Notes: generated by a model from the letters alone, not told the origin. Shown: positions 26,801-33,461, numbered from the stretch's first letter. The stretch: 64,000 bases of DNA from Marinimicrobium sp050113635 (GCF_050113635.1 NZ_JBNJLT010000005.1:273502-337501); one strand, 5' to 3'. Numbers and translations are program-made.

Positions 26801-26962
26801 CCCTTCGGTTTCAACAAATACTTGTACCAGCGAGGGTGAAATGTCCGGGTAGGCGTCCACCGGCAGGCTTCGATAGGCGGCATAGCCGCCGATTACGGTG
26901 GCCAGTGCAATCACCACCACCAGCAGCCGGTTTTGCAGCGCGGCTCGAATAATCGCTTGCAT
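23858..26962 (-). CDS. HME-RND metal efflux pump (CzcA/CusA family), second system
   Basis: 1034 residues with the RND layout. Helix 4 carries GLAIAIGMMVDGAVVVVEN, which lacks the DFG of the HME1 pump at 9389-12511, so the substrate probably differs; CusA-like or unassigned HME3-like specificity is possible. LPVDAYPDISPSLVQVFVE and GLPKLDHVRSVSNFGLSVV are typical porter-domain starts. It lies 15 bp after the adaptor gene and 9 bp before the PII gene. Confidence 0.9.
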   Translation of the reverse strand: MQAIIRAALQNRLLVVVIALATVIGGYAAYRSLPVDAYPDISPSLVQVFVETEGLAPEEVEKYVTYPLESAMNGLPKLDHVRSVSNFGLSVVNIYFEDGTDIYFARQLVSERLQQAREAIPDGFGEPVMGPITTGLGQILFYVLEDTSGEYSRTEMREIQDWIVKFNLQTVKGVTEVLSIGGNVKQFQVRIDPKALLRYDISLPQVKRRIEANNANAGAQFIIQNDEQYIVRSVGLAENLDDLRNIVVKSVDGVPVYLHQLGDLTIGGEIRRGLTTKDGKGEAVVGMVLKLIGANTSNVISAVKDELATINANLPEGIEVSPYYDQAQLVEAAVSTVTNALLQGIALVAIVLLAFMGGWRPSLVVALSIPFSVCLALIAMKWFGISANLMSLGGLAIAIGMMVDGAVVVVENIDRLLRESSPDESRMHLVARASQAVARPIVFAISIIIVVFLPLFSLQGVEGATFRPLAYTVSLAMVGSLIFALVVAPVAASLLMRRPKSAQSSSEPGGLIGFIARGYRPLLNGIIRRRWIGVAIAGVVLAVGVAVGPRLGSEFVPRFNEGDLLIRATMAPSISLDKAKQSMTLFERQLLERFPEVTQVVTRLGRGEVGAHADPVNNAEIFVGLKPKDQWQTAETLDGLYSAMSAEFEDFPGTKFNFTQPIAAAVDELLTGTKAELAAKLFGDDLTVLDQKATEIAEVMRRVAGGEDVQKDQVGGTPQVQIKLDREAIARYNLNVSEVQETISIAVGGDSAGQVFEGIRRFDIYVRLEESSRDRTDVIRDLKVRNEQGQQIPLSELASVEEVVGPRQVTRENNQRFITVQANVRGRDIGSYVAEADRVIAEQVDLPPGYFLKWGGQFELQQQANKRLMVVVPITLALVFFMLYANFGSLRNALLIMLNIPLALVGGIVSLWLAGLSLSVPASVGFIALFGIALENGLVLVSYLNELVRDGVPMAKACVQGAMARLRPVIMTAVTTGLGLAPLLFATGTGSEVQRPLAAVVIGGLVTATILTLVILPALYPWFADRSNGDNSTS

Positions 26963-26977
26963 AAAAACCTCCGAGTG

Positions 26978-28114
26978 CTAGTGGTTGTGGCCCGATTCGA
27001 ATTCGCTCTTGAGCAAATCCGCTTTCAGTGTGAACCCGCCTTTGGCGACGTATTGTTCACCCGTCTCAAGTCCGGACTGGATGATGACCTGATCCCGGTC
27101 TTTTGCCCCGAGCGTTACCGGCCGGGGATGCCAGCTCTCCCCCTCGCGCACAAAAACCACCTGGCGGCCCTCATACTCAATCACGGCGGTCCGTGGAACC
27201 ACCACGCCCCCTTGCGACTCGGATAGCGTTACCTCGGCCTCAATGAACATTCCGGGCTTCCATTTGCCCGAAGCGTTGTCGAGGAAAACTCGGGCCAGGC
27301 CGGTGCGCACCTGCTCGCTGACCACGGGATCCAGGTAGTCGATCTTGGCATTGACGGGGTCGGGACCGAACGCTGTGGTGATTCGAACCGGCTGCCCCTT
27401 TTGCACGTGCCCTATCTGCCGTGGGTAGAGCGCAATATCAACCCAAAGCGTTGAGAGGTCCGCCACGAAAAACGCTGCGTCTGTAGGCTGGATCTGCTCG
27501 CCCAGCGTTGCGGACCGGTCGATGACCGTGCCACGTATGAGCGATTTTAGAGGGAATCGCTGTAGCGTTTGGGAGCTTTCACCGACGGCCAATGTATCGC
27601 CAGCGTCCACGGAATCACCGATTCGGGCACTGACATCGACAACCTGGGCCGGGTAGCGAGGGCTGACCCGGGCAACCGTTTCCTTGTTCAGGCGAACTTC
27701 ACCGGGCAGGGAGACCGTCTGGCGGACTGTACCGGGACCGGCGATTCTGATTTCTCCACCCAACGCCTTTAACGTTTCGGCATCAACAGAGGCGCCCTGC
27801 GCTTCGTGTTCATCGTGACCTCCATGCCCTTCATGCGCGCCCTCAGTGGCCTCCTCGTGGTCTTTCTCGCCTTCATGACCCTGGTGGTCAGAGTGCTGCT
27901 CCTTGTTGCTGTGACTTTCTTGTTCACTGTGATCCTCGTGAGCACCGCTTTCCTCATGATCACTGGGCTCATCAGCACCGTGCTCCTGCTCGCCATGGGC
28001 TTCTTCACCGTGTGCTTCGTGATCGTCTTCCTGCGCTTGTAGGTTGATGCTTACGCCGGATAGGGTCAGCATCATACTGATCGTTAAAATCCAGACATTC
28101 GATAACGGCTTCAT
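26978..28114 (-). CDS. CzcB-type adaptor with long His/Asp/Glu-rich N-terminal segment, second system
   Basis: 378 residues. After a signal peptide (about residues 1-28) residues 31-105 are extremely rich in His, Glu and Asp (for example HEAHGEEAHGEQEHG and HEGHGGHDEHEAQG). Then come the adaptor domains: AQVVDVSARIGDSVDAGDTL, RGTVIDRSATLGEQ and a beta-barrel. The acidic-His segment should bind several divalent ions in the periplasm and pass them to the pump. The start overlaps the stop of the channel gene by 4 bp (ATGA). Confidence 0.9.
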   Translation of the reverse strand: MKPLSNVWILTISMMLTLSGVSINLQAQEDDHEAHGEEAHGEQEHGADEPSDHEESGAHEDHSEQESHSNKEQHSDHQGHEGEKDHEEATEGAHEGHGGHDEHEAQGASVDAETLKALGGEIRIAGPGTVRQTVSLPGEVRLNKETVARVSPRYPAQVVDVSARIGDSVDAGDTLAVGESSQTLQRFPLKSLIRGTVIDRSATLGEQIQPTDAAFFVADLSTLWVDIALYPRQIGHVQKGQPVRITTAFGPDPVNAKIDYLDPVVSEQVRTGLARVFLDNASGKWKPGMFIEAEVTLSESQGGVVVPRTAVIEYEGRQVVFVREGESWHPRPVTLGAKDRDQVIIQSGLETGEQYVAKGGFTLKADLLKSEFESGHNH

Positions 28115-29484
28115 GATTCACCTGCTTGTTCATTGTAGGGACGGGGCTCTGGTTCAGACGCTTCGTAGGGTTCTGTGGCCCCCTCGATTCCATTGGGGGC
28201 CAAGGTCCACTGTCCTGTCAGGCCCGTGCCAGTCAGTTGTTCCAGCGTTACCAGCGTTTGGTGGAAATTGACGGCCGCCTTGAGGGCATCACGCTCTACC
28301 GCCAGACGTTCCCGCCGAGCGTCCACCAGTTCAAGATAGGTATACAAGCCCTCCCGATAACCTCTGCGAATGCTGTCAAGCGCGGCGCGCGCCGAAGGCA
28401 GTGCCTCACCTCGCAAGCGAAGCGCGGTGCTACGAAACACCTCAAGTTCCTGGTAAAGCCGCTGGATTCGGGCCATCAAATGCACCCGAGTGGCTTTCTC
28501 TTCCAGCGCTAGTTGCTCGTATTCCGCCCGACGGGCTCGGACTTCGCCCTGGTTGCGATCGCTGACGCCGAGCGGCATGGACAGGCTTAGGGTAAAGGCG
28601 TGGTCGTTGGTTTCCTGCACCTGCTTGACGCCTACTCCGACCCGAAGGTCCTGCCGACCCCGGGCCCGCGCCAGTTGCAATTCCGCTTCGCGCAGTCGTC
28701 TTTCGGTGATATAGCGGGACAGTTGCGGCGCGTTTTCCAGGTGACGACGAACCTGGTTGAACTCAGGCAGTGCCACAAGTTGGTACAAGTCGGCGCGGAC
28801 CTGTTCAAAATCCGGCTCGCTCTCTCCCCACTGAGCGGCCAGCGCCACTCGCGCGGACGCCAGTTGCTGCCGGGCCGAGTCTACGGCGAGCTCGGCCCGT
28901 GTGACCGCAATGGCCGAGCGTTGAAGTGAGGCGTCACTTGTTGTTCCCGCCTGGACACGCTGCCGGATGGTCTCCCGGCTTTCCCGCGCCAGTTCCAGCG
29001 ACAGCTCCGCCAGTTGGATGTTTTGCTGGGCTTCGGCAACGCTGAGAAAGCGGCGTACAGTTTCCGCGAGCACCTGCCAGCGGACTTGCCGGTAGTCGCT
29101 GTCCACCAGATCGGTGCGGTAGCGGGCGACCTCCTCGCGCCGTCCGCGCTTACCGCCCAATTCGATCAGTTGGCTCAGCACCAGCGAGGCTTCGGCCGAG
29201 TCCGTACCGGCAAAGCGGCCGCTGCCGCCGATGTTTTCCACTTCAACGGCCAGTTCCGGATTGGGGATCAAACCCGCCTGGAGCTCACGGGCCTCTGCGG
29301 CGCGCCGACGGTAGGGAAACTGCGCCAGCTCGGGATGGCGTTCCAGTGTGTGGGCCAACGCTTCGTTCAGCGATAGGGGGGCTGAACCCGCTCCGGCGGG
29401 CGCGGCGGCCATGGCCAGCAGCAAAGCCCAGAGCCCCAATACCCCATGCCGCCCGGACGGACGGGTGAATAGAGAGTGAAACAT
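28111..29484 (-). CDS. CzcC-type outer-membrane channel (TolC family), second system
   Basis: 457 residues with a signal peptide (WALLLAMAAAPAGAGS). Two TolC repeats with SQLIELGGKRGRREEVARY and RREYREGLY-like elements; the actual second element is IRRGYREGLYTYLELVDARR. SLMPLG-type spacing matches the first system's CzcC. It opens the exit duct in the outer membrane. Preceded by the small His-rich CzcI-like gene (99-bp gap). Confidence 0.88.
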   Translation of the reverse strand: MFHSLFTRPSGRHGVLGLWALLLAMAAAPAGAGSAPLSLNEALAHTLERHPELAQFPYRRRAAEARELQAGLIPNPELAVEVENIGGSGRFAGTDSAEASLVLSQLIELGGKRGRREEVARYRTDLVDSDYRQVRWQVLAETVRRFLSVAEAQQNIQLAELSLELARESRETIRQRVQAGTTSDASLQRSAIAVTRAELAVDSARQQLASARVALAAQWGESEPDFEQVRADLYQLVALPEFNQVRRHLENAPQLSRYITERRLREAELQLARARGRQDLRVGVGVKQVQETNDHAFTLSLSMPLGVSDRNQGEVRARRAEYEQLALEEKATRVHLMARIQRLYQELEVFRSTALRLRGEALPSARAALDSIRRGYREGLYTYLELVDARRERLAVERDALKAAVNFHQTLVTLEQLTGTGLTGQWTLAPNGIEGATEPYEASEPEPRPYNEQAGES

Positions 29485-29583
29485 GTGTTACCTGCCTGAT
29501 ATTTCAGTGGTAGAAATGTGCCGATCTGCACCGGGTCAAGCGCCGGGCAAGAACAATCGACAGAGGATCTCTAGGGAGTGAAA

Positions 29584-29922
29584 TCAGGCAATGGGAGGGG
29601 GCACATCCGGTGCCATAAAATGCTGAGGGGGTAACGGCAGTTGTTCCGCCTGCCAGCGGTGACCGGTGGGCAGGTGAGATCCATACCCGCCCGTCTCAAC
29701 GAAAAACAGATGGGCGTGGGCGTGACAGCTATGGCTGTGAACGCAGCTACCCCCAGGGGGATGAGAGTGGTTGGCGTGGTCGGCGCTGACGTTACCGTCA
29801 GCGCTAGCCAAATGTTCCAACGCCGCCTCGTCTCCCGTCGCCAGCTCATGCAAATCCGCCGCGAACACGAGGTTCGCGACGGCTACCAGCATTAAAAACA
29901 GGATCAGAGAGCTTTTCTTCAT
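29584..29922 (-). CDS. Small His-rich periplasmic CzcI-like protein heading the second czc operon
   Basis: 112 residues from the ATG at 29922 (MKKSSLILFLML); a TTG 24 nt upstream would add eight residues. The signal peptide ends near VFAADLHE. The mature part has a His cluster HANHSHPPGGSCVHSHSCHA (about residues 50-70). Position and size match the Cys-rich gene heading the first czc operon, though the two share little sequence. Metal binding is inferred from composition. Confidence 0.65.
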   Translation of the reverse strand: MKKSSLILFLMLVAVANLVFAADLHELATGDEAALEHLASADGNVSADHANHSHPPGGSCVHSHSCHAHAHLFFVETGGYGSHLPTGHRWQAEQLPLPPQHFMAPDVPPPIA

Positions 29923-29994
29923 GTAGTTGAGTTTACTTGCAAGCAATCAGACAATACAACTCCTTTCCCGTTTACGGGACCGCGCGTCTGGCTG

Positions 29995-30168
29995 TCACGG
30001 TCCGCTAGCCGCCTTCGACAAGCCGTAGGCGATGACTTCCTTGTAGAGCGGATAGGCCTTCGAAGTCGAGGTCATCTCTTGAGTTGTGTGGAGTAGAGCC
30101 ATGCCCGCATCACCTTGAAGATCAAGGGATTTGAAGTCAGGGCTAGCGGTTTGCAGCAACCTCTTCAT
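29995..30168 (-). CDS. Small ORF of unknown function upstream of tnpT
   Basis: 57 residues from the ATG at 30168: MKRLLQTASPDFKSLDLQGD, then ALLHTTQEMTSTSKAYPLYK and a short tail to TGA at 29997-29995. No family recognised and no good ribosome-binding site. The balanced codon use and amphipathic sequence suggest a real or formerly real coding segment, perhaps the end of a lost gene, rather than noise. Confidence 0.3.
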   Translation of the reverse strand: MKRLLQTASPDFKSLDLQGDAGMALLHTTQEMTSTSKAYPLYKEVIAYGLSKAASGP

Positions 30169-30195
30169 GACTTACTTGGTCTGGAAACATCTGTA

Positions 30196-30259
30196 CCTGT
30201 ACAGATTTTGGCGTCGGTTTGCGCAAAAAACGTTCTAACATCAGATAATGCTTTATTAT
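30196..30259 (+). repeat. rst-like direct repeat, copy B (probable resolution site)
   Basis: Second copy of the 64-bp repeat (54/64 identical to 20824-20887). The core has arms GATAAT and ATTATC around GCTTT, extended on the right by TTGGG. Copy A is extended on the left by CCCAA, so joining A-left to B-right would give a perfect longer inverted repeat. About 100 bp upstream of tnpT, in the place where rst is found in Tn4651-like elements. Confidence 0.65.
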
Positions 30260-30279
30260 CTTGGGTTAAATTAGGTCTA

Positions 30280-30329
30280 TTCAAAGCTCCCATTACCGCC
30301 TAATATAGTACGTATATACATATTACGTA
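30280..30329 (+). promoter_or_regulatory. Possible tnpT promoter with TACGTA palindrome
   Basis: TTCAAA (30280-30285), 18-bp spacer, TATAGT (30304-30309). The start region carries two TACGTA hexamers at 30309-30314 and 30324-30329, a possible binding site for TnpT itself, since KfrA-like proteins are autoregulators. Match to the -35 consensus is moderate. Confidence 0.4.
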
Positions 30330-30360
30330 TCACAGTACGAAATAAACAGGAGAGGACAGC

Positions 30361-31380
30361 ATGGCTCGTGGCGGTATCAACAAAGCATTGGTGGCCAAGG
30401 CCCATCAGGCCGTTCTAGCCAGGGGAGAAAACCCCTCCATTGACGCGATACGCATAGAGCTCGGTAATACCGGCTCCAAATCAACGATTCATCGCTATCT
30501 CAAAGAGCTGGAGGAGGAGGCGTCCACCAGACTCGATGATGAGGCCCTATTGAGCCAGCCCATTAAGGACCTCATTGCGCGCCTGGCATCGCGCCTACAG
30601 GAAGAGGCACACGACATCATCGATGAAAGTAAAAGCCGCTATGAACACCGGATCAAAGAGCTCTCTGACCGCTGCGCCGCGCTCACTCAAGAGGCTGGCC
30701 AACTGGCCGATCAGCAGACAGCGTTGAAATCGCGCCTTGATGAGACGAGTGAGCAATTGGCTGCCAAATCCGCGGCCTGCGATGCCTTAGATAAACAGCT
30801 CAACGAGGTGGGTCAGCGCGAGGCCAGCAGGGCGGCGCTGCTCAAGGAAAAGCAGGCTCATATCGAATCCCTTGAGGAAAAGCACCGTCACAGCCGGGAG
30901 GCACTGGAGCATTATCGTGAATCGGTGAAAGAGCAGAGGGATCAGGATCAGCGCCGGCATGAGCAACAAATTCAGCAGCTTCAGGCCGAGATTCGCACGT
31001 TAAACCAGACAATTTCCGTCAAGCAGGGCGATTTAACGCAGCTCAACAAGGACAACGCGCGCTTGGTCAGCGAGCTGAGCGCTGCACGCAAAGCAACACA
31101 GGACCTCGAATCGAAGCTTAATCGGACTGACGCGAAGCTTGAAGATGCCAATAAGCAATTGCAAACCCAGTCGACGGATCTGCAGCAGTACGCCGACAGC
31201 GCTCAGCGCCAGGCCTCGCAAATTGATGAGCTGACGCAACGCCTTGAATCGGCGCAAAGCAAGGTGCAAGATTTTACCGTCAGCCAGGCCAAACTGGAGG
31301 CTGAGCTATCGGTTAAGAACGATATGATTGAGCGCCTAATGGCTGAAAACCGGCGCCAATATGACGAACCGGCCACGTAA
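30361..31380 (+). CDS. tnpT: KfrA-like coiled-coil DNA-binding protein (TnpT-like resolution helper)
   Basis: 339 residues. Residues 1-60 form a KfrA_N helix-turn-helix domain (IDAIRIELGNTGSKSTIHRY). From about residue 85 to 330 the chain is an almost unbroken Gln/Glu/Lys-rich coiled coil (for example AKLEDANKQLQTQSTDLQQY). Size and architecture match TnpT of Tn4651-like transposons, the partner of TnpS in cointegrate resolution. It is divergent from tnpS but 22 kb away. It ends 68 bp before the right inverted repeat. AGGAGAGGAC precedes the ATG. Confidence 0.85.
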   Translation: MARGGINKALVAKAHQAVLARGENPSIDAIRIELGNTGSKSTIHRYLKELEEEASTRLDDEALLSQPIKDLIARLASRLQEEAHDIIDESKSRYEHRIKELSDRCAALTQEAGQLADQQTALKSRLDETSEQLAAKSAACDALDKQLNEVGQREASRAALLKEKQAHIESLEEKHRHSREALEHYRESVKEQRDQDQRRHEQQIQQLQAEIRTLNQTISVKQGDLTQLNKDNARLVSELSAARKATQDLESKLNRTDAKLEDANKQLQTQSTDLQQYADSAQRQASQIDELTQRLESAQSKVQDFTVSQAKLEAELSVKNDMIERLMAENRRQYDEPAT

Positions 31381-31448
31381 GCGGGAGGTGATCCAGGATT
31401 GCTTCTAGATGTCCAATATTTTCCTTTAAAATCAATGAGATGTAGAGT

Positions 31449-31485
31449 TAGTGGCTGGATTTTACAGCTTTACCGGCCGGACCTC
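31449..31485. repeat. Right terminal inverted repeat (IRR), 37 bp
   Basis: Reverse complement starts GAGGTCCGGCCGGTAAAGC and ends TCCAGCCACTA; 35 of 37 positions match the left repeat. It defines the right end of the Tn3-family element. Confidence 0.92.
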
Positions 31486-31490
31486 CTGTG
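31486..31490. repeat. Target-site duplication, right copy (CTGTG)
   Basis: Identical to 4375-4379 and directly next to the right inverted repeat. Confidence 0.9.
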
Positions 31491-31546
31491 GGTTATCCGG
31501 TGATTTTGTAACAAATGTAACTCCTGTGGCATAAGTCGGCTTTATT

Positions 31547-31563
31547 GATAATAATTATCATTA
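31547..31563 (+). promoter_or_regulatory. Fur box upstream of the flavodoxin gene
   Basis: GATAATAATTATCATTA matches the Fur consensus GATAATGATAATCATTATC closely over 17 bp. It lies 48 bp before the flavodoxin start. Predicts repression under iron-replete conditions. The transposon ends only 61 bp upstream of it. Confidence 0.75.
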
Positions 31564-31610
31564 CATTAGCTGAATCCCATTGGCGTGGGTGTGATCACAG
31601 GAGTTTTATT

Positions 31611-32174
31611 TTGTCTTCCTTGCACGATTCATCCTTACATAATGCGAACGTAGCACTGATTTTTGGCACCGATACCGGGAACACCGAAGAAGTTGGCGAT
31701 AAAATTTGTACCGCTCTAGCGGCTCACGGCATCCACGCCGACATGATCAATGTGGTGGACGTTTCCGCCGAGCAGCTTGAGGCGTTTGATATGCTGATTA
31801 TGGGGATTCCTACCTGGGATTTTGGCGGTATTCAGGCCGACTGGGAGAACTTCGAAGAAGACATCCTCTCCAGCCGACTCAGCGGTAAAACGGTGGCGCT
31901 GTACGGGTTGGGCGATCAATTTGGCTACGGGTTTTACTTTCTCGACGCCATGGGCTGGCTGAATGAGCGCGTGCTGAAAGCCGGTGCGCAAACCATCGGC
32001 GCCTGGCCCACCGACGGTTACGACTTCGACGAGTCCAAAGCGGTGAATGCGGATAATTCCCTCTTTTGCGGACTGGCCATCGACGAGGATCAGCAGTTCG
32101 AGTTCACCGATCAACGCATTCAACAATGGGTGGATCAGATCGTGAGTGAGTACAGCCGAGCGAACGCGGCGTAA
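31611..32174 (+). CDS. Long-chain flavodoxin
   Basis: 187 residues from the TTG at 31611, chosen because AGGAG lies 7 nt upstream; earlier in-frame codons run into the promoter. The FMN phosphate loop is IFGTDTGNTEEVGDKI, and the flavin-stacking loops are PTWDFGGIQADWENF and YGLGDQFGYGFYFLDAMGW. The extra loop after the fourth strand makes it long-chain. Flavodoxin replaces ferredoxin when iron is scarce, which agrees with the Fur box. Single-gene unit ending at a bidirectional terminator. Confidence 0.87.
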   Translation: MSSLHDSSLHNANVALIFGTDTGNTEEVGDKICTALAAHGIHADMINVVDVSAEQLEAFDMLIMGIPTWDFGGIQADWENFEEDILSSRLSGKTVALYGLGDQFGYGFYFLDAMGWLNERVLKAGAQTIGAWPTDGYDFDESKAVNADNSLFCGLAIDEDQQFEFTDQRIQQWVDQIVSEYSRANAA

Positions 32175-32193
32175 ACCGGCTGCGTCGTCAAGC

Positions 32194-32221
32194 AGCCCGA
32201 CCTTCACCGGGCGGGCTTTTC
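32194..32221. terminator. Hairpin terminator between flavodoxin and rhomboid genes
   Basis: AGCCCGACC, loop TTCACC, GGGCGGGCT, then TTTT: a 9-bp stem with one mismatch. It follows the flavodoxin stop by 19 bp and overlaps the 3' end of the convergent rhomboid gene. Confidence 0.6.
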
Positions 32222-33346
32222 TCCCTGTAACCGCGCGCGAAAACGCTTGAAACGATCCAGGTGAATTTCCGGGCGGTTTAACAGATCAAGCATAGGGTTG
32301 CGCGCCCTCACCCACCGGTTCATTAGCAAACCAACGAGCAAGCCAAACGCAAATCCACCGAGGTGCGCCCAATAGGCTACGCCTACATCGCCCATCCACA
32401 TTCCCAGGATGTTGGTTCCGCTCCAGATCAGGAAGTACCAGTGCGGTGCCACTTTCACCTGGAATACAAAGACCATGAACGTCAGGCTGGCATAGCGGAA
32501 CCACACCAGGTACATACCAAACAGCGCGGCAATCGCGCCACTGGCACCGACCAATAACAACGGCCCGGAACCGGTATCGAAAAACGCCCACTCGGTCAGC
32601 GCGGCGACCACACCCGACACGAGATAGAGCGCGAGATAACGCCAATGGCCCACCGCATCCTCCACATTATCGCCAACGATCCAGAGGAAATACATATTGC
32701 CGATCAGATGCAACCAGCTGCCGTGCATAAACTGACTGGTGACCAACTGTGCCGTTTGCAACAAGCCGTTCGGTGTTTCGCTGTTGAAGCCCAGTGTCAT
32801 TAACAGGCGCAGTTCGAGATCCGCCGAAAACTGACCCACCACAAAGAGGATCGTACACAGCGCTATGATGCTCCAGGTCATCCAGGGTGTGATGTGCGGC
32901 TTGAGGTTGTACTCAACAGGCATGCGCGTCAAAAACTGAAACACCCAGGAGCGCCAGCTCACCGATTGCTTCAGATGATTCAATGCCCGCTGCATCTGGG
33001 GCGAATGCAGGGCACCCTGCACCTCTTCCCGGTCGAGCCAGATGCCATTGCACGTTGGGCAGCAGTCCACCTCCACCTCGTATTGTTCGAGAAGATGAAA
33101 GCGCTCCATAAACTTGCTGCACCGCAGACACAGCCGGTCACCGAGGCCGACTTTGTCGCCCAGGAATTCCTCGTGGTTGTAGCGCTCAATATTGTCGTGT
33201 TTATGCACGATGGCACGGTTCAATGAACCGTCTTCAAACCACACGCCTTTGCAGTCACGGCATTCGAGAACACGCTGACGCGCTACACGGGATTCAACCA
33301 GCGTGTAGGTGACACAGTGGGGACAACGGGATTTTGACGACGCCAC
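32204..33346 (-). CDS. Rhomboid intramembrane serine protease with N-terminal zinc-ribbon domains
   Basis: 380 residues. The N-terminal 115 residues are cytosolic and contain two treble-Cys zinc ribbons of the zf-TFIIB type: CPHC...CRDCKGVWF and CLRCSKF...CCPTCNGIWLDREE. A six-helix rhomboid domain follows: HGSWLHLIGNMYFLWIVGD (oxyanion His/Asn), the catalytic Ser in VGASGAIAALFGMY and the catalytic His in WAHLGGFAFGLL. It cleaves transmembrane helices; substrates unknown. The ribbon domains may bind partner proteins or nucleic acid. Not a rhombosortase by length or layout. Confidence 0.88.
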   Translation of the reverse strand: MASSKSRCPHCVTYTLVESRVARQRVLECRDCKGVWFEDGSLNRAIVHKHDNIERYNHEEFLGDKVGLGDRLCLRCSKFMERFHLLEQYEVEVDCCPTCNGIWLDREEVQGALHSPQMQRALNHLKQSVSWRSWVFQFLTRMPVEYNLKPHITPWMTWSIIALCTILFVVGQFSADLELRLLMTLGFNSETPNGLLQTAQLVTSQFMHGSWLHLIGNMYFLWIVGDNVEDAVGHWRYLALYLVSGVVAALTEWAFFDTGSGPLLLVGASGAIAALFGMYLVWFRYASLTFMVFVFQVKVAPHWYFLIWSGTNILGMWMGDVGVAYWAHLGGFAFGLLVGLLMNRWVRARNPMLDLLNRPEIHLDRFKRFRARLQGEKPAR

Positions 33347-33461
33347 CTATTCGATCTCCATAAAACATGCACCGACATGACTCTGCGATTAAGAACACGC
33401 GGCGGATTCTGCCGGAATTTCACCGGGTTTCCAAAAGGGATGTGTTGAACTGTGAAACGAG

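Larger units (their letters stand above)
4380..31485. mobile_element. Complete 27.1-kb Tn3-family (Tn4651-like) transposon carrying metal resistance genes
   Basis: The ends are 37-bp inverted repeats starting GAGGTCCGGCCGGTAAA, differing at two positions, and flanked by the direct repeat CTGTG. Inside are a Tn3 transposase next to the left end, a 323-residue tyrosine recombinase (TnpS-like), a KfrA-like protein (TnpT-like) next to the right end, a VapBC module and two czc-type metal efflux modules. The TnpA/TnpS/TnpT set is that of Tn4651-related elements, which resolve cointegrates by a tyrosine recombinase plus helper rather than a serine resolvase. Removing 27,106 bp of element plus one 5-bp copy would rejoin the phosphoesterase gene to the flavodoxin promoter region. 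Confidence 0.92.

Noticed and set aside
9389..29484. Recent duplication of a whole czc operon
   Set aside because: The two pumps, adaptors and channels differ in signature motifs and length, and the accessory genes differ; separate acquisition is more likely.
4379..31486. 38-bp inverted repeats starting GGAGG
   Set aside because: The extra outer G also pairs, but with that limit the flanking pentamers are CCTGT and TGTGG and do not match; the 37-bp limit gives an exact CTGTG duplication.
31523..31529. A further CCTGTGG just beyond the transposon
   Set aside because: It repeats the string around the target site but is not next to any inverted repeat; a 7-bp match at this distance can be chance.
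32204..33346. Rhomboid as the rhombosortase for the GlyGly-CTERM cyclophilin
   Set aside because: Rhombosortases are short single-domain proteins; this one has long zinc-ribbon domains and is not near the cyclophilin gene.
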